Below, in pieces: positions 18,858-26,723 of a DNA stretch of 37,555 nt. The notes beneath the pieces are model-generated. The model was not told the DNA's origin, made no database searches, and saw only the letters and a program-made list of their open reading frames with translations. Position 1 is the first letter of the stretch, and each line of letters opens with the position of its first letter. This DNA comes from Clostridia bacterium (GTDB lineage Bacteria > Bacillota > Clostridia > Oscillospirales > CAG-272). The DNA lies in the NCBI GenBank assembly GCA_017503285.1, contig JAFVTH010000011.1, forward strand, positions 1 through 37,555, given 5' to 3'. Position numbers and translations under genes: made by a program.

Positions 18858-19292
18858 GTGCAATATTTTAAGGACCGGGGCTATGTTGAGGTTGGTGGAA
18901 TTGATGAAATTCGGCAAAGCTTTTCCGGCGCATTTAAGGACCCGCAGGCAAGCATAAAGCCCGAGGGACAGCCAAGCCTGCTTTCCGCCACAGATGACCC
19001 GGAGGAGCAGGCAGAAAAAATTGAGGTAACCACAGGCATCGGAAATAGCATTTTTGACAAGCTAACCGGCTTTAGCGGACAGATTAATGTTACCCTGGGG
19101 CTGGAGCTTTTTCAGCCGGAGCGTGGGGTTCTGCTTAAAAACACCGACAGCCTAAAGCAGGTCAGCGTTGTGGAGTTCGCTTCAGAAAAGGAAGCAGACG
19201 ACTATCTTGGCACCCACGGCTTAACGGGCATCACCTACGAGCAGCATGGCAAGGTTGTTACCTTCTATTTTTCCGGCTCACTTTACTATTAA
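18858..19292 (+). pseudogene. Truncated hypothetical gene (5' end lost to the inverted-repeat element)
   Basis: The frame is open from 18819, inside the element's right arm, to 19292. The only initiation codon near a purine-rich site (GAGGAAAG) is the GTG at 18858, giving 144 residues. The sequence is acidic, without signal peptide, membrane helix or known motif; its C-terminus (VVTFYFSGSLYY) looks like a beta-rich domain end. Since the frame enters from the element with no native start, I judge it the C-terminal remnant of a longer gene. It could still be translated. No function is proposed. Confidence 0.55.
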
Positions 19293-19299
19293 TAATAAA

Positions 19300-19336
19300 A
19301 AAGGAAGGCTTTTTGTTGCCTTCCTTTATTTTTTTT
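19300..19336 (+). terminator. Intrinsic terminator
   Basis: AAAGGAAGGC (19300-19309) pairs with GCCTTCCTTT (19318-19327), followed by a T-rich run. It isolates the remnant gene from the RsgI-lipoprotein gene. Confidence 0.9.
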
Positions 19337-19345
19337 AAAAATTGT

Positions 19346-19375
19346 TCCAACCGTTTTGCCCTCTTGCTTGTCTTA
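19346..19375 (+). promoter_or_regulatory. Candidate ECF-type promoter of the RsgI-domain lipoprotein gene
   Basis: CCAACCGTTTT (19347-19357) resembles the AAC-containing -35 of ECF sigma promoters, and TGTC (19369-19372) lies about 17 nt after the AAC, like the CGTC/GTC of ECF -10 elements. No good sigma-A promoter is visible in the short gap between the terminator and ATG 19424. Recognition by the sigma factor at 20774 is inferred. Confidence 0.4.
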
Positions 19376-19423
19376 TTAGGTGAAGGGGCAAGAAAACCTT
19401 GCCAAGGAAGGGAGAAAAAGAAA

Positions 19424-20710
19424 ATGAAAAAGCTATCACTTGTATTCACAGCTGTGCTTTTAACACTATGCATGGCACTATCACTTGTATCCTGTAGTGG
19501 TCTTACAACACCACCGGCAGAGGAAGAGGAGCTTTCCTATGTTGCAATTGATATTAACCCATCACTGGAACTTGTGGTTAATGAAAATGATGTTGTAGTT
19601 AGCGTAAGCGCACTTAACGAGGATGCAGAAATTGTCCTAAGTGGCGAGGATATTGAGGGCCTTGACATTGAAAAGGCAACTGAAAAAATCGTTGCCCTTT
19701 GTGAGGAGCTTGGATACCTAAACGACGAAAACACCGACGTTAACTTTACTGTTTCTTCAGACAAGGAAACAGTTACAGCAAAGCTTGAGGGCAAGCTAAA
19801 GGACGCAACAGAGCGTATTTCTAAAATCGCCGAGGCTAAGTTTGAAATGCCCGAGGAGATAAAGGAAAGAATTGAGGAGCTTAAGGCTCGCCACCCGGAG
19901 GCAGGGGAGAAGATAGACGGCGCAAAGGCACGTCTTATTGATGCAATTTGTGAGCTTGACCCGGATTTTGATGTTTCCGTTGCAGTTGAAATGAAGGTTT
20001 GCGACCTTGCAAAGAAGCTTGCAGAGCTAAAGAAGGCAGAGGGCGAAAAAATCTCTGATGCAGCAAAGGAAGCTATGGAAAAGCACTTTAAGGAAATTAA
20101 AGAGGAAGCAAGAAAGAACATAGCAGGGGTTTACGGCGAGGAATATTTTGACAAGTGGGAAAACCACGAGGCAATAAAGGAAGCGCTTGAAAAATTCCAA
20201 AAGGAATATGAGGAAATTGTAATTTCAGCCGAGGATGTGTCTGAAATTGAGACTCTTCTAACAATCGACCTAACAGAGCTTAAGGACGAAAATGGTGGTG
20301 TTTCGCTTAAAGAACTAAGAGAATACTTTAAGGAAAAGGCTGTTGTAATTGCAGAGGAAATCAAGACAGAGCTTGATACAATTCTAAGCGAGTACGAAAA
20401 GGAAATTGTTGAGCATAAGGATTTCGAAAGCGCACTTGAGGGAATTGAATGTCCGGAGTTTGATAAATTCGAGGACTTCGAGAAATTTGCCGAGGAAGAA
20501 AAGAAGCACATTGACGAGCTAAAGGAGCAAATCGGTACTGACGAGGCAAAGAAGGAGCAAATCAAGGGACATAAGGAGCATATGCAGGGTCGCTTTGACG
20601 AGCTTGATGACATTCTTGCAGACCTTGAGGACGAAATCGAGGACGCAATTGACGACGCAATCGACGACGCAATCGACGATGCAATTAACGATTTTCTTCC
20701 AAAGAACTAA
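19424..20710 (+). CDS. Lipoprotein with RsgI-type extracytoplasmic domain and long acidic helical tail
   Basis: 428 residues from ATG 19424 after AAGGGAG; the frame upstream lies in the terminator. Signal peptide with lipobox LVSC (Cys24). Residues about 38-130 match the RsgI extracytoplasmic region: YVAIDINPSLEL (Asn45-Pro46) and ALNEDAEIVLS. In characterised RsgI proteins the Asn-Pro bond of this motif is cut autocatalytically. From about 130 to the end the protein is Glu/Lys/Ala-rich and helical, probably coiled coil, ending in an IDDA tandem repeat. It has no transmembrane helix and no cytoplasmic sigma-binding part, unlike the anti-sigma factor at 21277, which shares the domain. Anchored outside the membrane, it may be a co-sensor, competitor or regulon member of the sigma/anti-sigma pair. 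Confidence 0.82.
   Translation: MKKLSLVFTAVLLTLCMALSLVSCSGLTTPPAEEEELSYVAIDINPSLELVVNENDVVVSVSALNEDAEIVLSGEDIEGLDIEKATEKIVALCEELGYLNDENTDVNFTVSSDKETVTAKLEGKLKDATERISKIAEAKFEMPEEIKERIEELKARHPEAGEKIDGAKARLIDAICELDPDFDVSVAVEMKVCDLAKKLAELKKAEGEKISDAAKEAMEKHFKEIKEEARKNIAGVYGEEYFDKWENHEAIKEALEKFQKEYEEIVISAEDVSEIETLLTIDLTELKDENGGVSLKELREYFKEKAVVIAEEIKTELDTILSEYEKEIVEHKDFESALEGIECPEFDKFEDFEKFAEEEKKHIDELKEQIGTDEAKKEQIKGHKEHMQGRFDELDDILADLEDEIEDAIDDAIDDAIDDAINDFLPKN
20641..20691 (+). repeat. In-frame 12-nt tandem repeat at the lipoprotein C-terminus
   Basis: About four copies of a unit close to GACGACGCAATC encode Asp-Ala-Ile-Asp repeats near the C-terminus. Copies differ by single bases (ATT/ATC, GAC/GAT). 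The unit length keeps the frame if the number changes. Confidence 0.75.
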
Positions 20711-20739
20711 TTGTAAAAATCACAAAATTACGTTAAAAT
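20711..20739 (+). promoter_or_regulatory. Candidate sigma-A promoter for the sigma/anti-sigma operon
   Basis: TTGTAA (20711-20716), a 17-nt spacer and TAAAAT (20734-20739) begin directly after the lipoprotein stop and about 35 nt before the sigma ATG. No terminator separates the genes, so read-through from the lipoprotein is also possible. Confidence 0.5.
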
Positions 20740-20773
20740 ATTGTAAATACCAAGCAAGTAAGGGGGACTTGAA

Positions 20774-21280
20774 ATGGGTTTAGATGCTTTAGCGCCAAAA
20801 ATTGCAAGCCATGATGAAAAAAGCTTTGAAGCGCTTTATCAAAAACTGAATAAGCTGGTTTATCTGGTTTGCCTAAGCGTCCTTAAGGACGAGGCGTTGG
20901 CTATGGACCTGTGTCAAGAAACCTTTGTAACGGTATGGCAAAGGAGCCACGAGTTTCGGGGCAAGGGCTATAAAAGCTGGATTCTTACCATAGCGAAAAA
21001 TAAATCACTGAATTATCTTAAAAAATCACAAAGAGATGTGCTTGACGGACAGGAAATTGAAATAGAGGACACATCCGTTTCCATAGAGGACAAGGTTGCA
21101 CTTAAAATGGCAATCGAGCACCTTAGCACAATTGATTCACAAATAGTTTTACTACGCATATCGGGTATGAAGGCAAGGGAGGTTGCCACCTTCCTTGGCT
21201 TGCCCCGTGGTACTGTTTCCTGGCGATACAAGGAGGCCATAAGGCACCTTGAAAAAATGATGAAGGAGGAGCGAAAATGA
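20774..21280 (+). CDS. ECF-type RNA polymerase sigma factor
   Basis: 168 residues with sigma region 2 (about 20-85; DLCQETFVTVWQ) and region 4 (about 105-160; REVATFLGLPRGTVSWRYKEAI helix-turn-helix), a minimal two-domain ECF factor. It directs core RNA polymerase to a special promoter class. ATG 20774 follows AGGGGGA. Its stop overlaps the anti-sigma start (ATGA), so translation of both is coupled. RsgI proteins normally pair with SigI, which lacks an ordinary region 4, so this ECF pairing is notable. Confidence 0.92.
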   Translation: MGLDALAPKIASHDEKSFEALYQKLNKLVYLVCLSVLKDEALAMDLCQETFVTVWQRSHEFRGKGYKSWILTIAKNKSLNYLKKSQRDVLDGQEIEIEDTSVSIEDKVALKMAIEHLSTIDSQIVLLRISGMKAREVATFLGLPRGTVSWRYKEAIRHLEKMMKEERK

Positions 21281-22542
21281 GGTTTGAAAGTAAGCTTAAG
21301 GCAGACATAAAAAAATCAAATACCTTGGGCGTTAACGATCTTAAGGCAAGGCTAAATCTTGAAAGCCGGCCTGAGCCTGTCTTGGCTATGAATAATGGTC
21401 AAGTAAAAGCCGTGGGCAGATTTTCATATCTAAAGGCGCTTATCCCTATTCTTTTGGCACTTGTGATTGCTGTTTTGGTTTATATTATGATTCCAAAGGA
21501 CCGGGGTCAGAGCCAGTATTTGATTATTGATATAAACCCATCCTTCGAAATCGAATACGATCAGAGTGGTAATGTTGTAGGGGTTTTTCCCTATAACGAG
21601 GATGCAGAAATTGTCCTTTCTAATATGGAAATAAAGGATTGCACCCTTGACAGCGCTGTTTCCCAAATTTTTGACAAGTGTGTCAACCTTGGATATATCG
21701 GCACAGAAAGGGAGGACAATGCAGTTTTGGTTAGCGCCGTTGATGAGGCGGGCAATAAAAACGAGGAGCTTACAGAAACAATAAAGATGCTTTTCGCCAA
21801 GGAATTTTCCACAAAGAAGATTTTAGGCGTTGTTATAACAGGTATTGTTGATAGCACCTTAGAGGACGAGGCAAGCGCCCACGGAGTAGATGTTCAAAAA
21901 TACGCCTATATTAAGGAATATATTGATATGGGCGGAGAGCTTGACAAGGAATATAAGGACGTTTCCATAAGAGAAATAAGGTCATTGATTTACGAAAAGG
22001 AAAAGGAAATCAAAAGCCAAGCCATTGCTGACATTGAAAAGGCAAAGGAAGGGCTGCAAAATGGTCTTGAGCTTTCACTAAAGGGTGTTTTGTTGGAGCA
22101 AATAGCAATTTTAAGCAAGGACATAATCGAAAATAGCGAAAAAATAGAACTATATAAAGCCTATCTTGAGACCTTGGAAAACGGTCAGCTGACCGACAAG
22201 GAAATTCAAGATATACTTGAGGAAATAAAAAAGAACGACGAGGATGGGGTGCTTACCGAAATTGCAGGTGGCATTAGCCAAATGCTTGATAAGGTAAACG
22301 AGGCGGAAAAAAATCTAAACAGCCTTAACAAAACCCCGGAGGAAATGGCAAACGAAAAGCTTGACAAGATAGGACCTATAAAGGACGGTATGGCAAGCGA
22401 GGTTGAAAAGTGGCAACAGGATATGGAGCAAAGTGCATCATCCAACTGGCTGGAAAACAAGGATAAGTGGAAAAACGACCTTGAGGAAATTTTCAAGCCA
22501 AAGGACAAGGAGCCACCAAAGCAAGGCAAGCAAGAGGGATAA
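21277..22542 (+). CDS. RsgI-type membrane anti-sigma factor
   Basis: 421 residues: a short cytoplasmic segment (1-50) that should bind the sigma factor, one transmembrane helix (about 51-72), and an extracytoplasmic RsgI-like domain with YLIIDINPSFEIE (Asn87-Pro88) and YNEDAEIVLS. A long charged helical region (about 230-410) follows, with a Lys/Pro-rich end. In RsgI proteins autocleavage at Asn-Pro primes regulated proteolysis and sigma release; the conserved residues suggest the same here. The start overlaps the sigma stop by 4 nt with AAGGAGGAG upstream. The outside signal is unknown; no carbohydrate-binding module is fused, in contrast to cellulolytic clostridial RsgIs. Confidence 0.85.
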   Translation: MRFESKLKADIKKSNTLGVNDLKARLNLESRPEPVLAMNNGQVKAVGRFSYLKALIPILLALVIAVLVYIMIPKDRGQSQYLIIDINPSFEIEYDQSGNVVGVFPYNEDAEIVLSNMEIKDCTLDSAVSQIFDKCVNLGYIGTEREDNAVLVSAVDEAGNKNEELTETIKMLFAKEFSTKKILGVVITGIVDSTLEDEASAHGVDVQKYAYIKEYIDMGGELDKEYKDVSIREIRSLIYEKEKEIKSQAIADIEKAKEGLQNGLELSLKGVLLEQIAILSKDIIENSEKIELYKAYLETLENGQLTDKEIQDILEEIKKNDEDGVLTEIAGGISQMLDKVNEAEKNLNSLNKTPEEMANEKLDKIGPIKDGMASEVEKWQQDMEQSASSNWLENKDKWKNDLEEIFKPKDKEPPKQGKQEG

Positions 22543-22581
22543 CCCCTTAGCATAGCTCCCACCCCCACCATCCGGGAGCTA

Positions 22582-22611
22582 AAAAAGGAACAGCATTTGC
22601 TGTTCCTTTTT
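22582..22611. terminator. Bidirectional intrinsic terminator between convergent genes
   Basis: AAAAAGGAACAGCA (22582-22595) pairs with TGCTGTTCCTTTTT (22598-22611). It ends the anti-sigma transcript and the leftward GH127 transcript, whose stop codon is at 22615. Confidence 0.92.
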
Positions 22612-22614
22612 CCT

Positions 22615-24426
22615 TTACTTGTACAAGCACCAAACCTGCATATCGTCCTGCCCACGGTTGGCAAAGGCATAATACGGTATCAAGGTTGCCTTGCTTTTTT
22701 CAAGCCTAGGTGGCTTGCTGCTATATAGCTTATCATCTGTTTTTATTATGTAGCAGTCTGCCTCTATGGTCATAACATCAAGGTCGCTACTGTGTCCAAG
22801 GGACATTTTGCCCCTAGTGTCAATAATAATTGACCTTGGGTGGGCGGGGTTATCCTGCTTTTCCATACAGAAAACAATAGGACCATAGCTTATGGCGCAT
22901 TTTCCAAGGTCAAAAAGCACGTTGCTGTTTGCGTAATTAAGCTTAATCTTTGGCTTAAAATCAAGGCAAAGCTCCTGACCGTCAGTCATATCCTTGTATA
23001 GGTAGCCGTCGCTCTCGCCCTCATAAGCATCACTCCACTGCGGCACACGGACAGCAAGGCGGACGGGCGCACCCTTAACTGCGATTTTGACCGACCCTGT
23101 GTATGGATAATCGGTTTTTTGCTCAACTGTAACCACCTTATCTCCAAGGGTAATTTGGGCTGTGCTGTCCATAAATTGATGGACAAAAATTGTGTCCCCA
23201 TCGGTGGTGTAAATAAAGTTGGCAATTGATGGGATAAATCTAACAATATTAGGTGGACAGCAGGAGCATTCAAACACCTCTTTTCTTTGCGTTTCCGGCA
23301 AGCCAAGCTGATTTTTTACCGCCTGCGAGGTGTCCTTGTTTATCATATAAGGTAAAATTTCAAGTGGGTTAGTGTAGAAAAAGGACTTGCCGTCAAGAGA
23401 AATAGAGGACAAAAAGCCATTATAAATAACCCTTTCAACAATTTCTGCATATTTACAGTCATTTGTAAGAAGGAGCATTCTGTGGGCAAAAAGCGCAAGA
23501 CCAAGTGCTGCACAGCTTTCTGTGTAGCTTGTTAGGTTTGGCAGGTCATAGTCCACGGTAAATGCCTCTCCAAAGCGAGAGGAGCCAATACCACCTGTTA
23601 TATACATACGCTTATTTACAATGTTGTCAAAGATTTTTTCGCAAGCGTTTTTCAGACACGTATCTCCGTATTTTAGGGCAAGGTCAGCCATAGCGCAGTA
23701 AAGATATGTGGCACGCACGGCATGCCCCTCGGCAGCTTCCTGCTCCCTCACAGGCTTATGGGATTGACAGTAGCGTAGGTCTGCCCAGTCAGTTAGAGCC
23801 TTGTTTTCCTCTCCCTTTTTATCTACAAAGTGCTTGGAAAGCGCAAGATATCTTTCATCTCCAACACATTCATAAAGGCGCACAAGGGCAAGCTCAATTT
23901 CCTCGTGTCCGGGGGTTGTAAATCCGGCAGAGGCATCGATTTTGAAAACCCTTTCAACATAGTCAGCGTATTTGCACATCAGCTTAAGCATCTTGCCCTT
24001 GCCTGTGGCTTGATAGTATGCAACCGCTGCTTCAATAAGGTGACCTAAGCAATAAAGCTCGTGGCAGTCACGGTGCTTGAATCTATTTTCCCTTTCGTCG
24101 GGTAGTAGGAAAAACGAGTTAAAGTAGCCGTCGGCATCTTGATTCTTCTCAATATTATCAACTATTTCGTCAACAATTTTTTCAAGCTCCGGCTCCTTTT
24201 TTTGTATAGTCAAATAGGCAACGCCCTCAATCCATTTTGCAACGTCGGAGTCCCAATAAATATGTGGCTTAATAGGTGCATTGGGGTCGCACTTAAAGGC
24301 ATCTATTCTGCCGGTTTCATAAAACCTGTCGTAAACAGCATTTACTGTTACATTGCGCACAAGCTCCTGCTTTTGTGCCCAAAAGCCACCTGTTATATTT
24401 ACCCTTGAAAAGTCAACTCTTTTCAT
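22615..24426 (-). CDS. GH127 family beta-L-arabinofuranosidase (DUF1680)
   Basis: 603 residues, an (alpha/alpha)6-barrel family protein followed by beta domains. The GH127 markers are TESCAALG (Glu303, matching the acid/base Glu322 of Bifidobacterium HypBA1) and ECSCCPPN (Glu386, Cys387, Cys389, Cys390), the zinc and nucleophilic-cysteine region. The enzyme releases beta-L-arabinofuranose, for example from plant glycoproteins or arabinans. There is no signal peptide, so cleavage is likely intracellular. The ATG follows AAGGAG, which overlaps the stop of the upstream epimerase gene (10-nt gap), so the two are an operon. Family members also cleave other furanosides. Confidence 0.9.
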   Translation of the reverse strand: MKRVDFSRVNITGGFWAQKQELVRNVTVNAVYDRFYETGRIDAFKCDPNAPIKPHIYWDSDVAKWIEGVAYLTIQKKEPELEKIVDEIVDNIEKNQDADGYFNSFFLLPDERENRFKHRDCHELYCLGHLIEAAVAYYQATGKGKMLKLMCKYADYVERVFKIDASAGFTTPGHEEIELALVRLYECVGDERYLALSKHFVDKKGEENKALTDWADLRYCQSHKPVREQEAAEGHAVRATYLYCAMADLALKYGDTCLKNACEKIFDNIVNKRMYITGGIGSSRFGEAFTVDYDLPNLTSYTESCAALGLALFAHRMLLLTNDCKYAEIVERVIYNGFLSSISLDGKSFFYTNPLEILPYMINKDTSQAVKNQLGLPETQRKEVFECSCCPPNIVRFIPSIANFIYTTDGDTIFVHQFMDSTAQITLGDKVVTVEQKTDYPYTGSVKIAVKGAPVRLAVRVPQWSDAYEGESDGYLYKDMTDGQELCLDFKPKIKLNYANSNVLFDLGKCAISYGPIVFCMEKQDNPAHPRSIIIDTRGKMSLGHSSDLDVMTIEADCYIIKTDDKLYSSKPPRLEKSKATLIPYYAFANRGQDDMQVWCLYK

Positions 24427-24436
24427 AATATTCTCC

Positions 24437-25243
24437 TTAGCTTATATAATTTCTTATCTTGTTTACAGTTTCGTTAAGCCTTTCGGGGTAAATTTGCCCG
24501 TCCCCCTCAAAGGAGGTTGCCTCGGTGGTAAAATCCCCTTGATAGCCCATTTTTTTGATATACTCAAAAAGCTTGTCAAAATCAATATCGCCCTGTCCTA
24601 AATGTAAAACCCTTAGGTTGGTCCAATCCATATACCCACCAAGGTAGTCATTTATATGGAAATGGGCAATATGTGCCCACACGTGTCTGTATTTTTCCTC
24701 ATAAAGCAGGTCGAGCTGTTTATGAAAATCAGCCATTTTGGTGTCAAAGGTAAGCTTAATTTGCGGATATTTCTCAATAAGAGCGCAAAGGTGGGTCATA
24801 GGGTCCTTGTGGTTGCACACAACGTTTTCCACAGTTAGCGTAAGACCGTAGTCGTCAGCAATTTTTTCAAGGTATTTATAGCACTCAATGTTAAAATCAA
24901 TGTTACTGTCGGAGATAACGCCGTTATAAAGGTGCAAAACCAAAAGCTCAGCCCCTAAGGCTTTTGCCAGGTCGCAGTTTATTTTCATACGACGGATTGC
25001 TTCATCAAGCTGGTTTTTGCTAATAAGCTCCCCAATTTGCTTTTCTATATGATAAACATAAACAGGCATTGGAATTGTTTTCATAAATTCCTTGATTTCA
25101 CTGATCCTGTCATACCAGGTGTCGTACATTAAAAACTCAAGTCCATCGCAGTTAAGCAGGGGACACATTTTTTCAAGCAGCCTAAAATTTCTGCCGTTTG
25201 GTCTACCTATCATAGTCCCTGTTGAGCATAAAACCCTGTTCAT
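24437..25243 (-). CDS. Sugar phosphate isomerase/epimerase-like TIM barrel protein
   Basis: 268 residues of the xylose-isomerase-like/AP-endonuclease-2 TIM barrel. Typical blocks are the strand with LTVENVV (metal-binding Glu), KLTFDTKMADFHK, HFHINDYLGG and the late Glu in FTTEATSFEGDG. These enzymes isomerise or epimerise sugars or sugar acids with a divalent metal; the substrate is unknown. As first gene of a two-gene unit with the GH127 gene, it may process the released sugar. It starts at ATG 25243 after AAGGAGA. Confidence 0.85.
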   Translation of the reverse strand: MNRVLCSTGTMIGRPNGRNFRLLEKMCPLLNCDGLEFLMYDTWYDRISEIKEFMKTIPMPVYVYHIEKQIGELISKNQLDEAIRRMKINCDLAKALGAELLVLHLYNGVISDSNIDFNIECYKYLEKIADDYGLTLTVENVVCNHKDPMTHLCALIEKYPQIKLTFDTKMADFHKQLDLLYEEKYRHVWAHIAHFHINDYLGGYMDWTNLRVLHLGQGDIDFDKLFEYIKKMGYQGDFTTEATSFEGDGQIYPERLNETVNKIRNYIS

Positions 25244-25272
25244 AAAAATCTCCTTAAAATAACTCTAAATTC

Positions 25273-25301
25273 AGTATAAAATATCAGCGTAAAAAAGTCA
25301 A
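25273..25301 (-). promoter_or_regulatory. Sigma-A promoter of the epimerase-GH127 operon
   Basis: On the minus strand TTGACT (25296-25301), a 17-nt spacer and TATACT (25273-25278) lie about 30 nt before the ATG at 25243. Confidence 0.75.
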
Positions 25302-25302
25302 C

Positions 25303-25326
25303 AAAAAAACCTTGCTAATAGCAAGG
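25303..25326 (-). terminator. Intrinsic terminator after the DUF5655-like gene
   Basis: On the minus strand CCTTGCT and AGCAAGG (25310-25326) form a 7-bp stem with a 3-nt loop, followed by seven T (complement of 25303-25309). Nearly the same hairpin is used at 28397-28422. Confidence 0.85.
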
Positions 25327-25340
25327 CTTTTTTATTCTAA

Positions 25341-26207
25341 TCAATCCTTAATGTTATAGTATTCCATAGATTCTTTTACAAGCTGGTCTATGTATTCCTT
25401 GTTATTCTTATAATCCCTTATGTTGTTGAGCGTAATGCGATATTCTTTCCAATTTGGCTTATAAGAGATATCCAACCCTGCATCCTCGATTGCTTTTATT
25501 AAAGCAGGGTTTTCATTTCCTTTAAGTGTTAAGTGCAAGAATTTCTTTTTTGGCCTAAAAGAAATAAAGTTTCTGGCAATATTATCTTTTGCAAGACCTA
25601 TGTAGGACTTATTGTACTTAAGCTCATAATTTGGAATAAACTCTTTCATGGATTCGAAAATCTCATCAACATTTTTCAATATTTGAGAAGTGCTTCTTGC
25701 TTCCCAATAATTTCTATCGGTAACCTCATATTGTTCTTCCTCTTCTGTTCCAAGGGAAACTCTATCCATAACCTTAGTAAACGTCAAACAAATATCGTCG
25801 CCATTCTTATAAGCAGACATTTGTAAGGCAATGAGTGGAATGGCACCATTGAACAGGGAAATAACATTCATAAAACGACCAGTAATTTCTTCGGCAACTA
25901 TTACTGCACAGTGGTCGTATTGTGGGTATCTTTTTTTCTCATAATCCCAGTACTCGATAGATCTTACAATGTGGCTTGGATCGGTTGCCCCTAACTGTAC
26001 CTCAACTTCGTAACGAGTGCCGTCTGAATCTTCGAGCAAGAGATCGAGTCTGCCTCCAGATGGCTGGATTTTTTCTCGTCTAATAGGGTTCAAATCTCCC
26101 AAACCTAAAACACTTGGATCATCAAATATAAATGATTGAATTAAGTCCTCTTTTATAGCAGGGTTGTTTTTAAGCGGGATTTTTTCCATTTTAATTAACT
26201 TAGCCAT
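25341..26207 (-). CDS. PD-(D/E)XK-like / DUF5655-like protein
   Basis: 288 residues. The N-terminal half has the pattern of a restriction-endonuclease-like fold: Asp55 in GGRLDLLL and Glu67/Glu69-Val-Gln71 in YEVEVQLG, with Gln in place of the usual Lys. The C-terminal part (about 195-285; ELKYNKSYIGLAK, FISFRPKKKFLHL) resembles DUF5655, often appended to nuclease-like or so-called predicted transport proteins. A nucleic-acid-related role is likely; whether it cuts DNA is uncertain because of the Gln. It starts 21 nt after the GNAT stop with CGGAGG, so it is the third gene of the TIR operon. Confidence 0.7.
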   Translation of the reverse strand: MAKLIKMEKIPLKNNPAIKEDLIQSFIFDDPSVLGLGDLNPIRREKIQPSGGRLDLLLEDSDGTRYEVEVQLGATDPSHIVRSIEYWDYEKKRYPQYDHCAVIVAEEITGRFMNVISLFNGAIPLIALQMSAYKNGDDICLTFTKVMDRVSLGTEEEEQYEVTDRNYWEARSTSQILKNVDEIFESMKEFIPNYELKYNKSYIGLAKDNIARNFISFRPKKKFLHLTLKGNENPALIKAIEDAGLDISYKPNWKEYRITLNNIRDYKNNKEYIDQLVKESMEYYNIKD

Positions 26208-26228
26208 AATGCCTCCGATGATATTTTA

Positions 26229-26723
26229 TTATAGTGAGTAAAGGAATATGCTTCTTTCAAAGCCACAGGACTTTGTGTAGGTGTCCTCAAGGGTAAAGCC
26301 TGCCGAAAGAAAGGATTTTTTGCTTGGCAGATTTTGTGGATACACCGTTGCAAGCAGAGTTTTTATATTTCTTTTTCGCGCTTCCTCTTTAAGAAGCTCC
26401 AGCATTTGAAGGAGCAGACCCTGTCCTCTTTTATCGGGGCGCACCATGGCTCTGCCCACCTCGGCAAGACCTTTCTTGCTTATTTTAAGATAATCTGCGC
26501 TTTCCCCAAACTCATGCTCGTTATAGAAAAGAGCAACGGCAGAAATCAACGCACCATTTTCAAAAAATCCAAAAAATTCTGTCCAGCCGGGGTCAAAAAA
26601 GTGGTCTTTGGCTGTGTCGTTTAGCGGTAGCCAAAAGTTTTTATCAACAAGCGCGTTTTCTATCTTGTCAATAAGACTAAAAAGCTGATTTGCGTCATCC
26701 TTGGTTAGCTTTCTGAAAATCAT
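26229..26723 (-). CDS. GNAT family N-acetyltransferase
   Basis: 164 residues of the GNAT fold. The acetyl-CoA-binding segment is VRPDKRGQGLLLQML (about 97-111, R/Q-x-x-G-x-G/A variant), followed by the motif-B region VYPQNLPSKKSFLSAGF. The acceptor is unknown. The start ATG shares a base with the stop of the TIR gene, so the two are translationally coupled; a link to TIR function is possible but unproven. Confidence 0.88.
   Translation of the reverse strand: MIFRKLTKDDANQLFSLIDKIENALVDKNFWLPLNDTAKDHFFDPGWTEFFGFFENGALISAVALFYNEHEFGESADYLKISKKGLAEVGRAMVRPDKRGQGLLLQMLELLKEEARKRNIKTLLATVYPQNLPSKKSFLSAGFTLEDTYTKSCGFERSIFLYSL

Noticed and set aside
19537-20121. Leftward 194-codon frame opposite the lipoprotein gene
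   Set aside because: Its Ser/Phe-rich product is the antisense shadow of a Glu/Lys/Ala-rich coiled-coil gene.
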